Of a DNA stretch of 64,000 bases, positions 25,454 through 34,369 are shown one piece after another. Position numbers and translations under genes: made by a program. Positions within the stretch are counted from its first letter, which is position 1. Each line of letters begins with the position of its first letter. Source of the DNA: Streptomyces corallincola (GTDB taxonomy: Bacteria > Actinomycetota > Actinomycetes > Streptomycetales > Streptomycetaceae); NCBI RefSeq assembly GCF_019104725.1, contig NZ_JAHRXF010000002.1, positions 264,638 to 328,637 on the forward strand, read 5' to 3'. The notes beneath the pieces were generated by a model. That model saw only the letters and a program-made list of their open reading frames with translations. It had not been told where the DNA came from and searched no databases.

Positions 25454-26479
25454 ATGCGCATCGGAGTTCTCACCGCAGGCGGCGACTGCCCCGGCCTGAA
25501 CGCCGTGATCCGGTCGGTCGTGCACCGCGCCGTGGCCCACCACGGCGACGAGGTCATCGGTTTCCAGGACGGCTACCGAGGGCTGCTCGACGGCCAGTAC
25601 CGCACGCTCGACCTGGACGCCGTCGGCGGCATCCTCGCCTCGGGCGGCACCATCCTCGGCTCCTCCCGGCTGGAGCGCGACCGGCTCCGCTCCGCCTGCG
25701 AGCGGGCCGGTGACATGGTCGGCGAGTTCGGCATCGACGCGCTGATCCCGATCGGCGGCGAGGGCACGCTCACAGCGGCCCGGATGCTCTCCGACGCGGG
25801 CCTTCCGGTCGTCGGCGTCCCGAAGACCATCGACAACGACATCTCCTCCACCGACCGCACCTTCGGCTTCGACACCGCCGTCGGCGTGGCCACCGAGGCG
25901 ATGGACCGCCTGAAGACCACCGCCGAGTCCCACCAGCGGGTCATGGTCGTCGAGGTCATGGGGCGGCACGCGGGCTGGATCGCCCTGGAGTCCGGCATGG
26001 CCGCCGGTGCCCACGGCATCTGCCTGCCCGAGCGCCCCTTCGACCCGGCCGACCTCGTCACGATGGTCGAGGAGCGGTTCGCGCGCGGCAAGAAGTTCGC
26101 CGTGATCTGCGTCGCCGAGGGCGCCCACCCGCTCGACGGCACCATGAACTACGGCAAGGGCGACATCGACCAGTACGGCCACGAGCGCTTCCAGGGCATC
26201 GGCACCGCGCTCGCCTACGAGCTGGAGCGCCGCCTCGGCAAGGAGGCCAAGCCGGTCATCCTCGGCCACGTCCAGCGCGGCGGCGTCCCCACCGCGTACG
26301 ACCGCGTCCTCGCCACCCGGTTCGGCTGGCACGCGGTGGAGGCCGCCCACCGGGGCGACTTCGGCCGGATGACCGCCCTGCGCGGCACCGACATCGTGAT
26401 GGTCCCGCTCGCGGAGGCCGTCACCGAGCTGAAGCGGGTCCCGGTGGACCGGATGGACGAGGCGGAGTCGGTCTTCTGA
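25454..26479 (+). CDS. pfkA: 6-phosphofructokinase
   Basis: The product has 341 residues, typical of the actinobacterial PFK group. The active site shows GGDCPGLNAVIR, PIGGEGTLTAARML, GVPKTIDNDISSTDRTFGFDTAV, VEVMGRHAGWIA and LGHVQRGGVPTAYDR. The residue after the GGE motif is Gly, as in ATP enzymes, while Lys in PKTIDND is the residue seen in PPi enzymes. This Gly/Lys mix defines the group that in characterised actinobacteria uses ATP. The ATG has AGGAGA 9 nt upstream. Divergence from pta places the committing step of glycolysis beside its overflow exit. From memory, deleting the S. coelicolor orthologue raised pigmented antibiotic output. Confidence 0.95.
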   Translation: MRIGVLTAGGDCPGLNAVIRSVVHRAVAHHGDEVIGFQDGYRGLLDGQYRTLDLDAVGGILASGGTILGSSRLERDRLRSACERAGDMVGEFGIDALIPIGGEGTLTAARMLSDAGLPVVGVPKTIDNDISSTDRTFGFDTAVGVATEAMDRLKTTAESHQRVMVVEVMGRHAGWIALESGMAAGAHGICLPERPFDPADLVTMVEERFARGKKFAVICVAEGAHPLDGTMNYGKGDIDQYGHERFQGIGTALAYELERRLGKEAKPVILGHVQRGGVPTAYDRVLATRFGWHAVEAAHRGDFGRMTALRGTDIVMVPLAEAVTELKRVPVDRMDEAESVF

Positions 26480-26514
26480 GTCCCGTTCCGGGCTGAGGAG
26501 CGCGGAGGGTTCCG

Positions 26515-26550
26515 CGAAGGGGCCGTGCCGGTGGGCGCGGCCCCCTTCGT
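26515..26550. terminator. Hairpin between pfkA and ABC permease gene
   Basis: CGAAGGGGCC near 26515-26524 pairs with GGCCCCCTTCG near 26539-26549, with one bulged base, around a G-rich loop. It separates convergent genes and probably serves both. Confidence 0.5.
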
Positions 26551-26585
26551 CGTACGGCGCCTGTGGCCGTGGGGCGGTACGGCGC

Positions 26586-27413
26586 TCAGCCCTTCACCGC
26601 GCCCCCCAGCGCGAACCCCCCGCCCAGGCGCCGGGAGACCAGGACGTACAGCAGGATCACCGGCGTCGAGTACAGCACGGAGAACGCGGCGAGCTGTCCG
26701 TAGGCGACGGCGCCCCGGTTGCCGAAGAAGTCGTTGATGCTGACCGAGGCGGGCATGCGGTCGGGGCTGAGCAGCAGCATGAAGGGGACGAAGAAGTTGC
26801 CCCACATCATCACGAACGAGAACACCGTGACGACCGCGACACCGGGCCCCATCAGCGGCAGCACGATCCGCATCAGCGACTGCGCCGCCGACGCCCCGTC
26901 GGTCCAGGCCGCCTCCTCCAGCTCCCTCGGCACCCCGTCCATGAAGTTCTTCATCAGCCAGATGGCGAAGGGGAGTTGAGAGGCGGCGAAGAACAGGATC
27001 GTGCCCTCGAAGGTGTCGATCAGATTGACCCGGACGAACAGCGCGTACACCGGGACCATGATCGCGGTGATCGGCAGGCTGGTGGCGAAGAGGATCGCCA
27101 GCAGGAACGGCCGGTTGAACCGGGACCGGAACCTGGACAGCGGATACGCGGCGAGCGCGGCGCACACCACGGTCAGCGCGGTCGCCCCGCCGCACAGGAT
27201 CAGGCTGTTGAGCAGCGGGGTGTAGGTGATGTCCGGGGTGAGCACGGCCCGGAAGTTGGCCGTGGTCAGCCCGTCCGGCACCCGCACCCGCAGCCCGGCA
27301 CGCGGGTCCACGGAGGACAGCAGCACCCAGGCGAGGGGGAGGACGAAGGCGAGGGCCACGACGAGCAGACCGGCGTCGGCGGCGAGTCGGCGGGCGGGAC
27401 GGCTGCGGGCCAT
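26586..27413 (-). CDS. Carbohydrate ABC transporter permease (MalG type)
   Basis: The 275-residue product has six membrane segments. The EAA loop reads RELEEAAWTDGASAAQSLMRIVLPL (about residues 180-204), which contacts the ATPase subunit. I chose ATG 27413 because GGAGGT lies 9 nt upstream; an in-frame GTG at 27422 abuts that ribosome site. It is the last gene of a binding protein-permease-permease operon on the minus strand, overlapping nothing but spaced only 5 bp from the previous stop. No ATPase gene is present, normal for Streptomyces sugar importers that share MsiK. The substrate is unknown. Confidence 0.9.
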   Translation of the reverse strand: MARSRPARRLAADAGLLVVALAFVLPLAWVLLSSVDPRAGLRVRVPDGLTTANFRAVLTPDITYTPLLNSLILCGGATALTVVCAALAAYPLSRFRSRFNRPFLLAILFATSLPITAIMVPVYALFVRVNLIDTFEGTILFFAASQLPFAIWLMKNFMDGVPRELEEAAWTDGASAAQSLMRIVLPLMGPGVAVVTVFSFVMMWGNFFVPFMLLLSPDRMPASVSINDFFGNRGAVAYGQLAAFSVLYSTPVILLYVLVSRRLGGGFALGGAVKG

Positions 27414-27418
27414 GACGC

Positions 27419-28372
27419 TCACACCTCCGTGCGCAGCAGGCGCAGATAGACGACGGAGAACAGCGACCCCACCACCAGCAGGAGCAGCGCCACGGCCGTG
27501 CCGTAGCCGATCATGCTGTTCTGGAACGCCTGTTCGTACATGAACAGCGGGAGCGTCTGGCTCCGGCCGCCCGGACCGCCACGGGTCATCACCCAGATCA
27601 GCCCGAACACCGAGAGCGTCTGAAGGGTGTTGAGCATCAGGTTCGTCCCGATGGACCGCCGGATCATCGGCAGCGTCACATGCCACATACGGCGCCAGCC
27701 GCCCGCGCCGTCCACCTCGGCGGCCTCGGTGATCTCGCCGGGTATCCCGTCCAGCGCGGCCGAGTAGACCAGCATCGAGAACGCGGTGCCGCGCCACACG
27801 TTGGCGAACGACACGGCCAGGATCGGCAGCGTGAACAGCCAGTTCTCACGCGGGAGATGGAGCCAGTCGAGGATCGCGTTCAGGGTGCCCTCGCGCCGGA
27901 AGAACGCGTACAGCAGGAAACCGGCGACCACTTCGGGCAGCACCCACGCGGTCACCACGATCCCGCCGGTTACCGTGCGCACCGGCTTCGACGCCCGTTT
28001 CATCAGCGCGGCCAGCGCCAGCCCCAGCGTGTTCTGCCCGACCAGCGAGGACAGCACCGTGAACACCAGGGTCAGCCATACGGCGTTGAGGAACGCGTCG
28101 TCCCGGAACGCCCTGGTGAAGTTGGCGAACCCGACGAACGAGGAGTGCGCCTGACCGGTCAACTGGAGGTCGGTGAAGGCGATGAACACGCAGTAGGCGA
28201 TCGGCCCGGCGAGGAAGAGGAGCAGCAGGACGACGGCCGGGGAGAGGGGCAGCACCCGGATCAGGGGCAGGGACCGGGCCCTCGTACGGCGCGCCGCGCG
28301 CTCCGCGCCGGGTGGGCCGCCGGGGGCCGGGACCGCCGTCTCCGGCCCCGACTCCCGCTGCCACAGGGTCAC
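27419..28372 (-). CDS. Carbohydrate ABC transporter permease (MalF type)
   Basis: The 317-residue product has a hydrophilic N-terminal 40 residues, then six membrane segments beginning AVVLLLLFLAGPIAYCVFIAF. The EAA loop is GIPGEITEAAEVDGAGGWRRMWHVTLPMI. It starts at a GTG overlapping the stop of the binding-protein gene (GTGA). It pairs with the following permease to form the membrane channel. Both permeases are intact even though the binding protein gene upstream carries an in-frame stop. Confidence 0.9.
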   Translation of the reverse strand: MTLWQRESGPETAVPAPGGPPGAERAARRTRARSLPLIRVLPLSPAVVLLLLFLAGPIAYCVFIAFTDLQLTGQAHSSFVGFANFTRAFRDDAFLNAVWLTLVFTVLSSLVGQNTLGLALAALMKRASKPVRTVTGGIVVTAWVLPEVVAGFLLYAFFRREGTLNAILDWLHLPRENWLFTLPILAVSFANVWRGTAFSMLVYSAALDGIPGEITEAAEVDGAGGWRRMWHVTLPMIRRSIGTNLMLNTLQTLSVFGLIWVMTRGGPGGRSQTLPLFMYEQAFQNSMIGYGTAVALLLLVVGSLFSVVYLRLLRTEV

Positions 28373-29736
28373 TTGGAGGTCACCTTGCCGTCGGTGACGT
28401 CCTTCAGCGTCGCGTCGTACCCGCTCGCCGCCTTCTCCACCGACGCGTCACCCGTGGTCACGCCCTCCATCGCCTCCTGGATCGCCGTGGACACCTTCGG
28501 GTACGCCGGGTAGGCGGGCCGGTAGTGCGTGCTGGAGACCAGGCCGGTGAAGAACTCGATGCCGGGCTGCGCGGTCGCGTACGCGGGGTCCTTCGCCACG
28601 TCCTTCCTTACGGAGATACCGGAGTTGGCGATGTACCACTTGCGGGCGTTGGCCTCGGTCTGCATCACCTTGATGAAGTCGAACGCCAGGTCCGGGTGGG
28701 CCGCCTTCGACGGCACCGACCAGGCCCAGCCGCCCGACATGCTGACCTTGCCCGGCGCCTGCCCGGTCCGCGTCGGCATGTACGCGAGCCCCAACTGCTC
28801 GGACTAGTCCGGCCAGGCGTGCCCGGTGCCCGGCAGCCACACCTGGGGCAGCCAGGAGCCGTCCAGGTTGATGCCCAGCTTGCCCTCGGGCATCAGCTCG
28901 CCATTGACGTTGGTGGCGTAGTTCGGGTCGAGGGCGTCGGACACGTCGGGCCCGAGCCTGTCGCGGTAGACGGTCTCCACGAAGGACAGCGCGTCCTTGA
29001 ACCCCTGCCCGGCAGTGATCCACTTCTTCGACGCGCTGTCGTACAACGGGTCCGCGCCGCCGTCACCCGTGCCGTACAGCAGCATCTCGAAGCCCTGCAT
29101 GGTGGCGCGTTCACCGGCCGGTTTGCCGGTGTAGACGTTCAGCGGGGTGACTCCGGGGACCTTCTCCTTGATGGTGCGGGCGGCTCGGAGCACCTCGTCC
29201 CAGGTCTTCGGCTGCCAGTCCTGCGGCAGGCCCGCCTTCCTGAACACCCGCCGGTCGAACCAGAGTCCACGGGTGTCGGTGCCGTCCGGCACGCCGTACG
29301 TCTTCCCGTCCTCGCCCTTGGTGGACGACTTCGAGGTGTCGATGAACTGCTCCCAGTCCGGCCACTTGGCGAGGTAGGCGTCCAGCGGCTTCAAGTACCC
29401 GCTGGTGATGTCGGAGTTGATGAGGAAGGTGTCCTCGTAGACCAGGTCGGGCGCGGTGCGCGGGGAGCGCAGCATCTGCTGGACCTTGGTGTAGTACTCC
29501 GAGTCCGGCGCCTTGACGGGCACGAACTCCACCTTCTTGCCGGGGTACTTCTTCTCGAACTCCTTCTTGATGTCCGCGAGGTAGGTGTCCATCACCTTCA
29601 CGGAGTTGTCCGTGGACTGCTTGTAGGACACCTTCAGGGTGTTGGGGTCACTGCCCGCTCCGGCGCCGCACGCGGTGAGCGCGGAAGCGGCGAGGACTGC
29701 GGCGAACAGGGGCGTGAGGGCGGCGGTGGGACGCAC
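28369..29736 (-). pseudogene. Sugar ABC transporter binding lipoprotein, interrupted by one amber codon
   Basis: One frame encodes the whole protein of about 455 residues except for a TAG at 28804-28806. The N-terminal part has a lipoprotein signal (FAAVLAASALTACGAGAGSD, lipobox LTAC) and family-1 solute-binding features (SYKQSTDNSVKVMDTYLADI, LRSPRTAPDLVYEDTFLINS). It ends WLPGTGHAWPD. After the stop the same frame continues SEQLGLAYMPTRTGQAPGKV and SMSGGWAWSVPSKAAHPD, the expected C-terminal domain. A single G-to-A change from TGG would explain the TAG, restoring DWSEQ. I placed the start at GTG 29736, 8 nt from AGGAGG; ATG 29742 is only 2 nt from it. Unless read through, the product lacks its last third and uptake should fail. 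A base-calling error is possible. Confidence 0.85.
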
Positions 29737-29796
29737 GGGCATGACCTCCTGCGGGCACACGTCGTCGTGGCTGTGCGGGGAGATGGCTGCCCGGTG

Positions 29797-29826
29797 AACG
29801 TAGGAGGAGTTGTCATGTCAGGTCAA
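29797..29826 (-). promoter_or_regulatory. Probable promoter of the sugar ABC operon
   Basis: On the minus strand TTGACC (29826-29821), an 18-bp spacer and TACGTT (29802-29797) lie about 55 bp before the binding-protein start. Repeated TGAC steps in the spacer (TGACATGACA) could form part of an operator. No regulator gene of the LacI or ROK type is adjacent. Confidence 0.5.
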
Positions 29827-29916
29827 TGTGTCGGGCGGGAATTGGGACAGGGGGTGGGGGAGAGGGGGCCGGGGTGAGGAGTCGTACGGGCGCGCGGTGA
29901 GGGCCCGCACGCGGGC

Positions 29917-30618
29917 TCAGCGCCCCGCGTCCCCCGGCACCCAGCGGTACACCAGCTCCGGCCGCCCGACCTGCCCGTACAGCGGGCTGCGGACGGCGCG
30001 GCCCGCCTCCACGAGGTGTTCCAGATAGCGCCGGGCGGTGATGCGCGAGATGCCGACCGTCTCGCCGACCCCGGCCGCCGTCAGCCCCTCCGCCGCCCCG
30101 CGCAGCGCGGTCGTCACCCGCTCCAGCGTCGGCCCGCTCAGTCCCTTGGGCAGCGCCGCCGGTGCCGGGGCGCGCAGCGCGGCGAGCGCCCGGTCCACCT
30201 CGTCCTGCCCGCTCGCCTCGCCCGCCGCCGCGTGGAACTCGGCGTACCGCACCAGCCGGTCCCGCAGCGTGGCGAACGTGAACGGCTTCAGCACGTACTG
30301 CACGACGCCCAGCGAGACGCCCTCGCGCACCACGGCCAGGTCCCGTGCCGACGTCACCGCTATCACGTCCGCCTGGTGCCCGGCCGCCCGCAGCGAGCGC
30401 GCCAGCTGGAGTCCGTGCACGTCCGGCAGGTGCAGGTCCAGCAGCAACAGGTCCACCGGGGTGCGGTCCAGGACGCGGCGGGCCTCGGCCCCGGTGTGCG
30501 CCTTCCCGGCCGCGACGAAGCCGGGGACCCGGCCGACGTACAGCACATGCGCGTCGGCGGCCACGGGGTCGTCCTCGACGACCAGGACGCGGATGGGGCG
30601 GGGCGCGGGGTCGGTCAT
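29917..30618 (-). CDS. CitB/DcuR-family response regulator
   Basis: The 233-residue product has a receiver domain (phosphoacceptor Asp61 in VDLLLLDLHLPD, acidic cluster Glu15-Asp16-Asp17, Lys111 in YVLKPF). A C-terminal HTH follows (AAGVGETVGISRITARRYLEHLVEAG, then YGQVGRPELVYRWVPG), the CitB-type output. Its ATG overlaps the kinase gene's stop (ATGA). Family members activate dicarboxylate or citrate transport genes, and dctA lies just across the kinase gene, divergently transcribed. The probable target is the shared intergenic region at 32334-32554. Confidence 0.93.
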   Translation of the reverse strand: MTDPAPRPIRVLVVEDDPVAADAHVLYVGRVPGFVAAGKAHTGAEARRVLDRTPVDLLLLDLHLPDVHGLQLARSLRAAGHQADVIAVTSARDLAVVREGVSLGVVQYVLKPFTFATLRDRLVRYAEFHAAAGEASGQDEVDRALAALRAPAPAALPKGLSGPTLERVTTALRGAAEGLTAAGVGETVGISRITARRYLEHLVEAGRAVRSPLYGQVGRPELVYRWVPGDAGR

Positions 30619-32333
30619 GGGGTGCTTCCACCAGGGGGATCGGCGGGGGCGCCGGGGGAGAGGGGCAGGGCGGGCCTCCGTACCGCACGGGGCCGGGTGC
30701 CGGGGTCCGTGGCGGGCGCCGGGCCGTCGGCGCGGTCCCGCAGGGGCAGGCGGACCTCGAAGACGGCGCCGCCGTCCGCGCCCTCCGTGACGGTGAGGGC
30801 GCCGTCGAGCCGGTGGACGGTCTGCCGGACCAGGGCGAGACCGAGGCCGCGCCCGCCCGGCCCGGACGGCTTGGTGGAGTAGCCGCGCCGGAAGACGAGG
30901 TCGGCGTGGGCCGGATCGACGCCCGGCCCGGTGTCCGCGACCCGCAGCACCAGCTCGTCCGGGGAGGCGTACGCCGTGACCGTCACCCGGCACCCGGCGC
31001 TGCCCTGCGCCGCGTCCACCGCGTTGTCGATGAGGTTGCCCAGCACGGTGACGAGGTCCCGGGCGGGGAGTCCCGGAGGCAGCAGCCCGTCGTCCAGGCG
31101 GCTGTCCGGCGAGACCACGAGTTCCACGCCCCGCTCGTTGGCCTGGGCGGTCTTGCCGAGCAGCAGCGCGGCCAGCACGGGCTCGCCCACCGCCGCCACC
31201 ACCTGATCGGTGAGGGTCTGGGCCAGCTCCAGTTCGGCGGTGGCGAAGCCGACCGCCTCCTCCGCGCGGCCCAGCTCGATCAGCGACACCACGGTGTGCA
31301 GCCGGTTCGCCGCCTCGTGCGCCTGCGAGCGCAGCGCCTGCGTGAACCCGCGCTCGGAGTCCAGCTCGCCGGTCAGCGACTGCAACTCGGTGACATCGCG
31401 GAGCGTGACCACCGTGCCGCGCCGCTCCCCGCCGGACACCGGCGAGGTGTTGACCACCAGCACCCGCGCGGCGGTGAGGTGCACCTCGTCCACCCGGGGC
31501 TCGTCGGAGAGCAGCGCACCGGTCAGCGGCGGGGGAAGGCCCAGGTCGGCGACCGTACGGCCGAGGACGTCCGCGTCGGCGGCCACGCCGAGCAGTTCCC
31601 GGCCGCCGTCGTTGATCAGCGCCACCCGGTGCCGCCCGTCCAGCATCAGCAGCCCCTCGCGCACCGCGTGCAGCGCCGCCTGGTGGTAGTCGTGCATCCG
31701 GCTCAGCTCGGCGGCGTTCATCCCGTGCGTGTGCCGTCGCAGCCGCGCGTTGACCACGTACGTACCGACCGCGCCGAGCAGCAGCGCGCCGCCCGCGACG
31801 GCGAGCAGCCCGAACACCTGGTCGCGGACCCGCGCGCTGATCGCCTCCACCCGGATACCGGCGCTGACCAGCCCGATCACCCGGCCGCCGTCCTGCACGG
31901 GCGTCACCGCGCGCACGGAGGGACCGAGCGTGCCGGTGTACGTCTCGGTGAAGGTGTGCCCCTGCCGGGCGGGCCCGGTCCGGCCCAGGAAGTGCCCGCC
32001 GATCTGCCGGGGGTCGGGGTGGGTCCAGCGGATGCCGGACGGGCTCATGATCGTCACGAAGTCCACATCGGTGTCCCGCATGACCTGGAGCGCGTACGGC
32101 TGGAGCGCGGCGGTCGGGTCCGGCGTACGGATGCCGGAGCGCACGGACGGGGAGTCCGCGACGGAGCGGGCGACGGCGGTGGCGTGCCGGGCCGCGGACT
32201 CCTCGGCCTGCCGGGTGTCGGAGAGGTACGTGAACAGGGCGTACCCGGCGACGACCACCGCTATCAGCACCGCCTGCATGGCGAAAAGCTGACCCGCGAG
32301 GCTGCGGGGGCGGGGGAGCACGGGCACACGCAT
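30615..32333 (-). CDS. DcuS/CitA-type sensor histidine kinase
   Basis: The product has 572 residues from ATG 32333 (a GTG at 32366 is an alternative). A membrane segment (about residues 15-37) is followed by a periplasmic PDC/CACHE sensor (38-170; IRWTHPDPRQIGGHFLGRTG is the family carboxylate-binding signature) and a second membrane segment (172-195). A cytosolic PAS domain spans about 215-315. His339 lies in LRSQAHEAANRLHTVVSLIEL, and a HATPase domain covers about 425-540 (NLIDNAVDAAQ, DTGPGVD, GGRGLGLALV). The R-W-T-H-P-D loop argues for a C4-dicarboxylate or citrate ligand. It is cotranscribed and coupled with its response regulator. Confidence 0.93.
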   Translation of the reverse strand: MRVPVLPRPRSLAGQLFAMQAVLIAVVVAGYALFTYLSDTRQAEESAARHATAVARSVADSPSVRSGIRTPDPTAALQPYALQVMRDTDVDFVTIMSPSGIRWTHPDPRQIGGHFLGRTGPARQGHTFTETYTGTLGPSVRAVTPVQDGGRVIGLVSAGIRVEAISARVRDQVFGLLAVAGGALLLGAVGTYVVNARLRRHTHGMNAAELSRMHDYHQAALHAVREGLLMLDGRHRVALINDGGRELLGVAADADVLGRTVADLGLPPPLTGALLSDEPRVDEVHLTAARVLVVNTSPVSGGERRGTVVTLRDVTELQSLTGELDSERGFTQALRSQAHEAANRLHTVVSLIELGRAEEAVGFATAELELAQTLTDQVVAAVGEPVLAALLLGKTAQANERGVELVVSPDSRLDDGLLPPGLPARDLVTVLGNLIDNAVDAAQGSAGCRVTVTAYASPDELVLRVADTGPGVDPAHADLVFRRGYSTKPSGPGGRGLGLALVRQTVHRLDGALTVTEGADGGAVFEVRLPLRDRADGPAPATDPGTRPRAVRRPALPLSPGAPADPPGGSTP

Positions 32334-32449
32334 GGCAGCAGTGTGCCTCTCCGGCCCCGCCCGCACTAATCGCTGCGCCGCCCCGCACCACGTGCGGGAA
32401 GCCCTCCTGAACCAATCGATCAGGGACCACGTGAACTAAATGAACGGAA

Positions 32450-32467
32450 GAGTGACGCCCGTCACTC
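32450..32467. promoter_or_regulatory. 18-bp perfect palindrome upstream of dctA
   Basis: GAGTGACG-CC-CGTCACTC is perfectly symmetric and lies 88 bp before the dctA start. A second element CCGCAC-CAC-GTGCGG sits at 32383-32397. Both are in the divergent region between the kinase and carrier genes and are candidate sites for the response regulator or for a catabolite regulator. Confidence 0.5.
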
Positions 32468-32554
32468 GCCGGGAGATAGTCAGCTCATCCCCAGCACTTT
32501 CCGGACGTGAGCCGCACGCCGGTGATGCCGACGACGACGTCAAGGAGGGCAGCC

Positions 32555-33943
32555 GTGGCCAGCACATCCCCGACGGCACCTGCCGCACCCGCGCGCAAGC
32601 GGGACCGTACGCACTACCTGTACATCGCCGTGATCGTGGCGGTCGGGCTCGGCATCGCCGTGGGGCTGATCTGGCCCGACGCGGCGGTGGAGCTGAAGCC
32701 GCTGGGCACCGGCTTCGTGAACCTGATCAAGATGATGATCTCGCCCATCATCTTCTGCACGATCGTGCTGGGCATCGGCTCGGTCCGCAAGGCCGCCAAG
32801 GTCGGCGCGGTCGGCGGTATCGCGCTCGGCTACTTCCTGGTGATGTCCCTGGTCGCCCTGGCCATCGGCCTGGTCGTCGGCAACATCCTGCACCCCGGTG
32901 ACGGCCTGCACATCACCAACGCCCTCCGCCAGACCGGTCACGCCCAGGTCTCCGCCGACGCGCTGCCCCCGGTGGACTTCGTCCTGTCGATCATCCCGAC
33001 GACGTTCCTGTCCGCCTTCACCGAGGGCCAGGTCCTCCAGACGCTGCTGGTCGCGCTGCTGACCGGCTTCGCGCTCCAGGCGATGGGCCCGGTCGGACAG
33101 CCCGTGCTGCGCGGTGTCGAGCACCTCCAGCGGCTGGTCTTCCGCATCCTGGCGATGGTCATGTGGGTCGCGCCCATCGGCGCCTTCGGCGCGATCGCGG
33201 CGGTCGTGGGCTCCTCCGGTGTGGAGGCGCTCAAGAGCCTCGCGGTCCTGATGTTCGGCTTCTACGTCACCTGCGTGCTGTTCGTCGTCGTCGTCCTCGG
33301 CACGATCCTGCGCCTGGTGGCCGGGGTGAACGTCTTCGCCCTGCTGAAGTACCTGGCCCGCGAGTTCCTGCTGATCCTCTCCACGTCGTCCTCCGAGTCG
33401 GCGCTGCCCCGCCTCATCGCCAAGATGGAGCACCTCGGCGTCAGCAAGCCGGTCGTCGGCATCACCGTGCCGACCGGCTACTCGTTCAACCTCGACGGCA
33501 CGATGATCTACATGACGATGGCGTCCCTCTTCGTCGCGGACGCCCTCGGCACTCCGATGTCCGTCGGCGAGCAGATCCCGCTCCTGCTCTTCCTGCTCCT
33601 CGCCTCCAAGGGCGCGGCGGGCGTCAGCGGCGCGGGTCTCGCCACCCTCGCGGGCGGCCTCCAGTCCCACAAGCCCGCCCTCGTGGACGGCGTCGGCCTC
33701 ATCGTCGGCATCGACCGCTTCATGAGCGAGGCCCGCGCCCTCACCAACTTCGCGGGCAACGCCATCGCCACCGTCCTCATCGGCACCTGGACCAAGGAGA
33801 TCGACCAGGACCGGGTGCGGAGGGTCCTCGCGGGAGAGATCCCGTTCGACGAGACGACCCTGCTGGACGAGGACGAGGCGGGCACGGCGGACGTGCCGCC
33901 GCCCGGACAGGGGGACGGGGAGAAGGAGTTGGCGAAGGCGTAG
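32555..33943 (+). CDS. dctA: C4-dicarboxylate:cation symporter DctA
   Basis: The product has 462 residues from a GTG at 32555 with AGGAGGG 7 nt upstream; earlier starts lack a ribosome site. It is a DAACS-family elevator transporter importing succinate, fumarate and malate. Family motifs: SSSESALPRLIAKMEHLGVS (the serine-rich hairpin 1), TVPTGYSFNLDGTMIYMTMA and GIDRFMSEARALTNFAGNAIATV. The divergent CitA/DcuR-like two-component pair almost certainly controls it. A long hairpin downstream ends the transcript. Confidence 0.95.
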   Translation: MASTSPTAPAAPARKRDRTHYLYIAVIVAVGLGIAVGLIWPDAAVELKPLGTGFVNLIKMMISPIIFCTIVLGIGSVRKAAKVGAVGGIALGYFLVMSLVALAIGLVVGNILHPGDGLHITNALRQTGHAQVSADALPPVDFVLSIIPTTFLSAFTEGQVLQTLLVALLTGFALQAMGPVGQPVLRGVEHLQRLVFRILAMVMWVAPIGAFGAIAAVVGSSGVEALKSLAVLMFGFYVTCVLFVVVVLGTILRLVAGVNVFALLKYLAREFLLILSTSSSESALPRLIAKMEHLGVSKPVVGITVPTGYSFNLDGTMIYMTMASLFVADALGTPMSVGEQIPLLLFLLLASKGAAGVSGAGLATLAGGLQSHKPALVDGVGLIVGIDRFMSEARALTNFAGNAIATVLIGTWTKEIDQDRVRRVLAGEIPFDETTLLDEDEAGTADVPPPGQGDGEKELAKA

Positions 33944-34089
33944 GGCTCCCGCCCCGGCGGGGAGCGCGAACTCCGCTTTCGTGCGGGGGACTTCGCTCCC
34001 GCCCTCGGTGCGGGCCCTCCCCCCTCCGGCCCCGCACAACCCCAGGCCCCGTACCACCCGGCCCCGCATCACCAGGGCCCCGCAACGCC

Positions 34090-34116
34090 CGGCCCCGGAC
34101 CACTGGTCCGGGGCCG
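34090..34116 (+). terminator. Hairpin terminator after dctA
   Basis: CGGCCCCGGACCA and TGGTCCGGGGCCG are perfectly complementary around a short loop, giving a very strong GC stem, followed by TTCG. It lies 147 bp after dctA. The sequence between is Pro-codon-like low-complexity DNA with no gene. Confidence 0.65.
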
Positions 34117-34123
34117 TTCGCGT

Positions 34124-34223
34124 GCGCGCGGTGAAGAGCCCGTTTGCGGAGCCGTGGACCGTCGCGCGCGGTGGAGAGCCCGTTTGCGGAGCCGTGGACC
34201 GTGGGTAGCCTGACCGCCTTCCG
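34124..34223. repeat. Two-copy 50-bp tandem repeat
   Basis: Two 50-bp units start at 34124 and 34174. Each begins GCGCGCGGTG and contains AGAGCCCGTTTGCGGAGCCG. They differ at one internal base and at the 3' end. They sit in the 426-bp gap (33944-34369) before the four-gene operon. Nothing else of note is visible in the gap. The repeats could be paired sites for a regulator of that operon. Confidence 0.6.
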
Positions 34224-34369
34224 GCCGTCCGGCCCGCCAACCCTCCGGGCCCTCCAGCCCTCCGGACTCCCGGCTCAACTCCCCGCGACGGAGGACTCGT
34301 TGTGGCCAGCCGCCTACCGTTCTCCGTACTTGTCCTCGAAACTGACGGACAAGTGGCGAAAGAGGCGAC

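Noticed and set aside
28369..28794. Separate small gene downstream of the binding-protein stop
   Set aside because: It is in the same frame as the upstream part, has no ribosome site, and continues the binding-protein C-domain directly after the amber codon.
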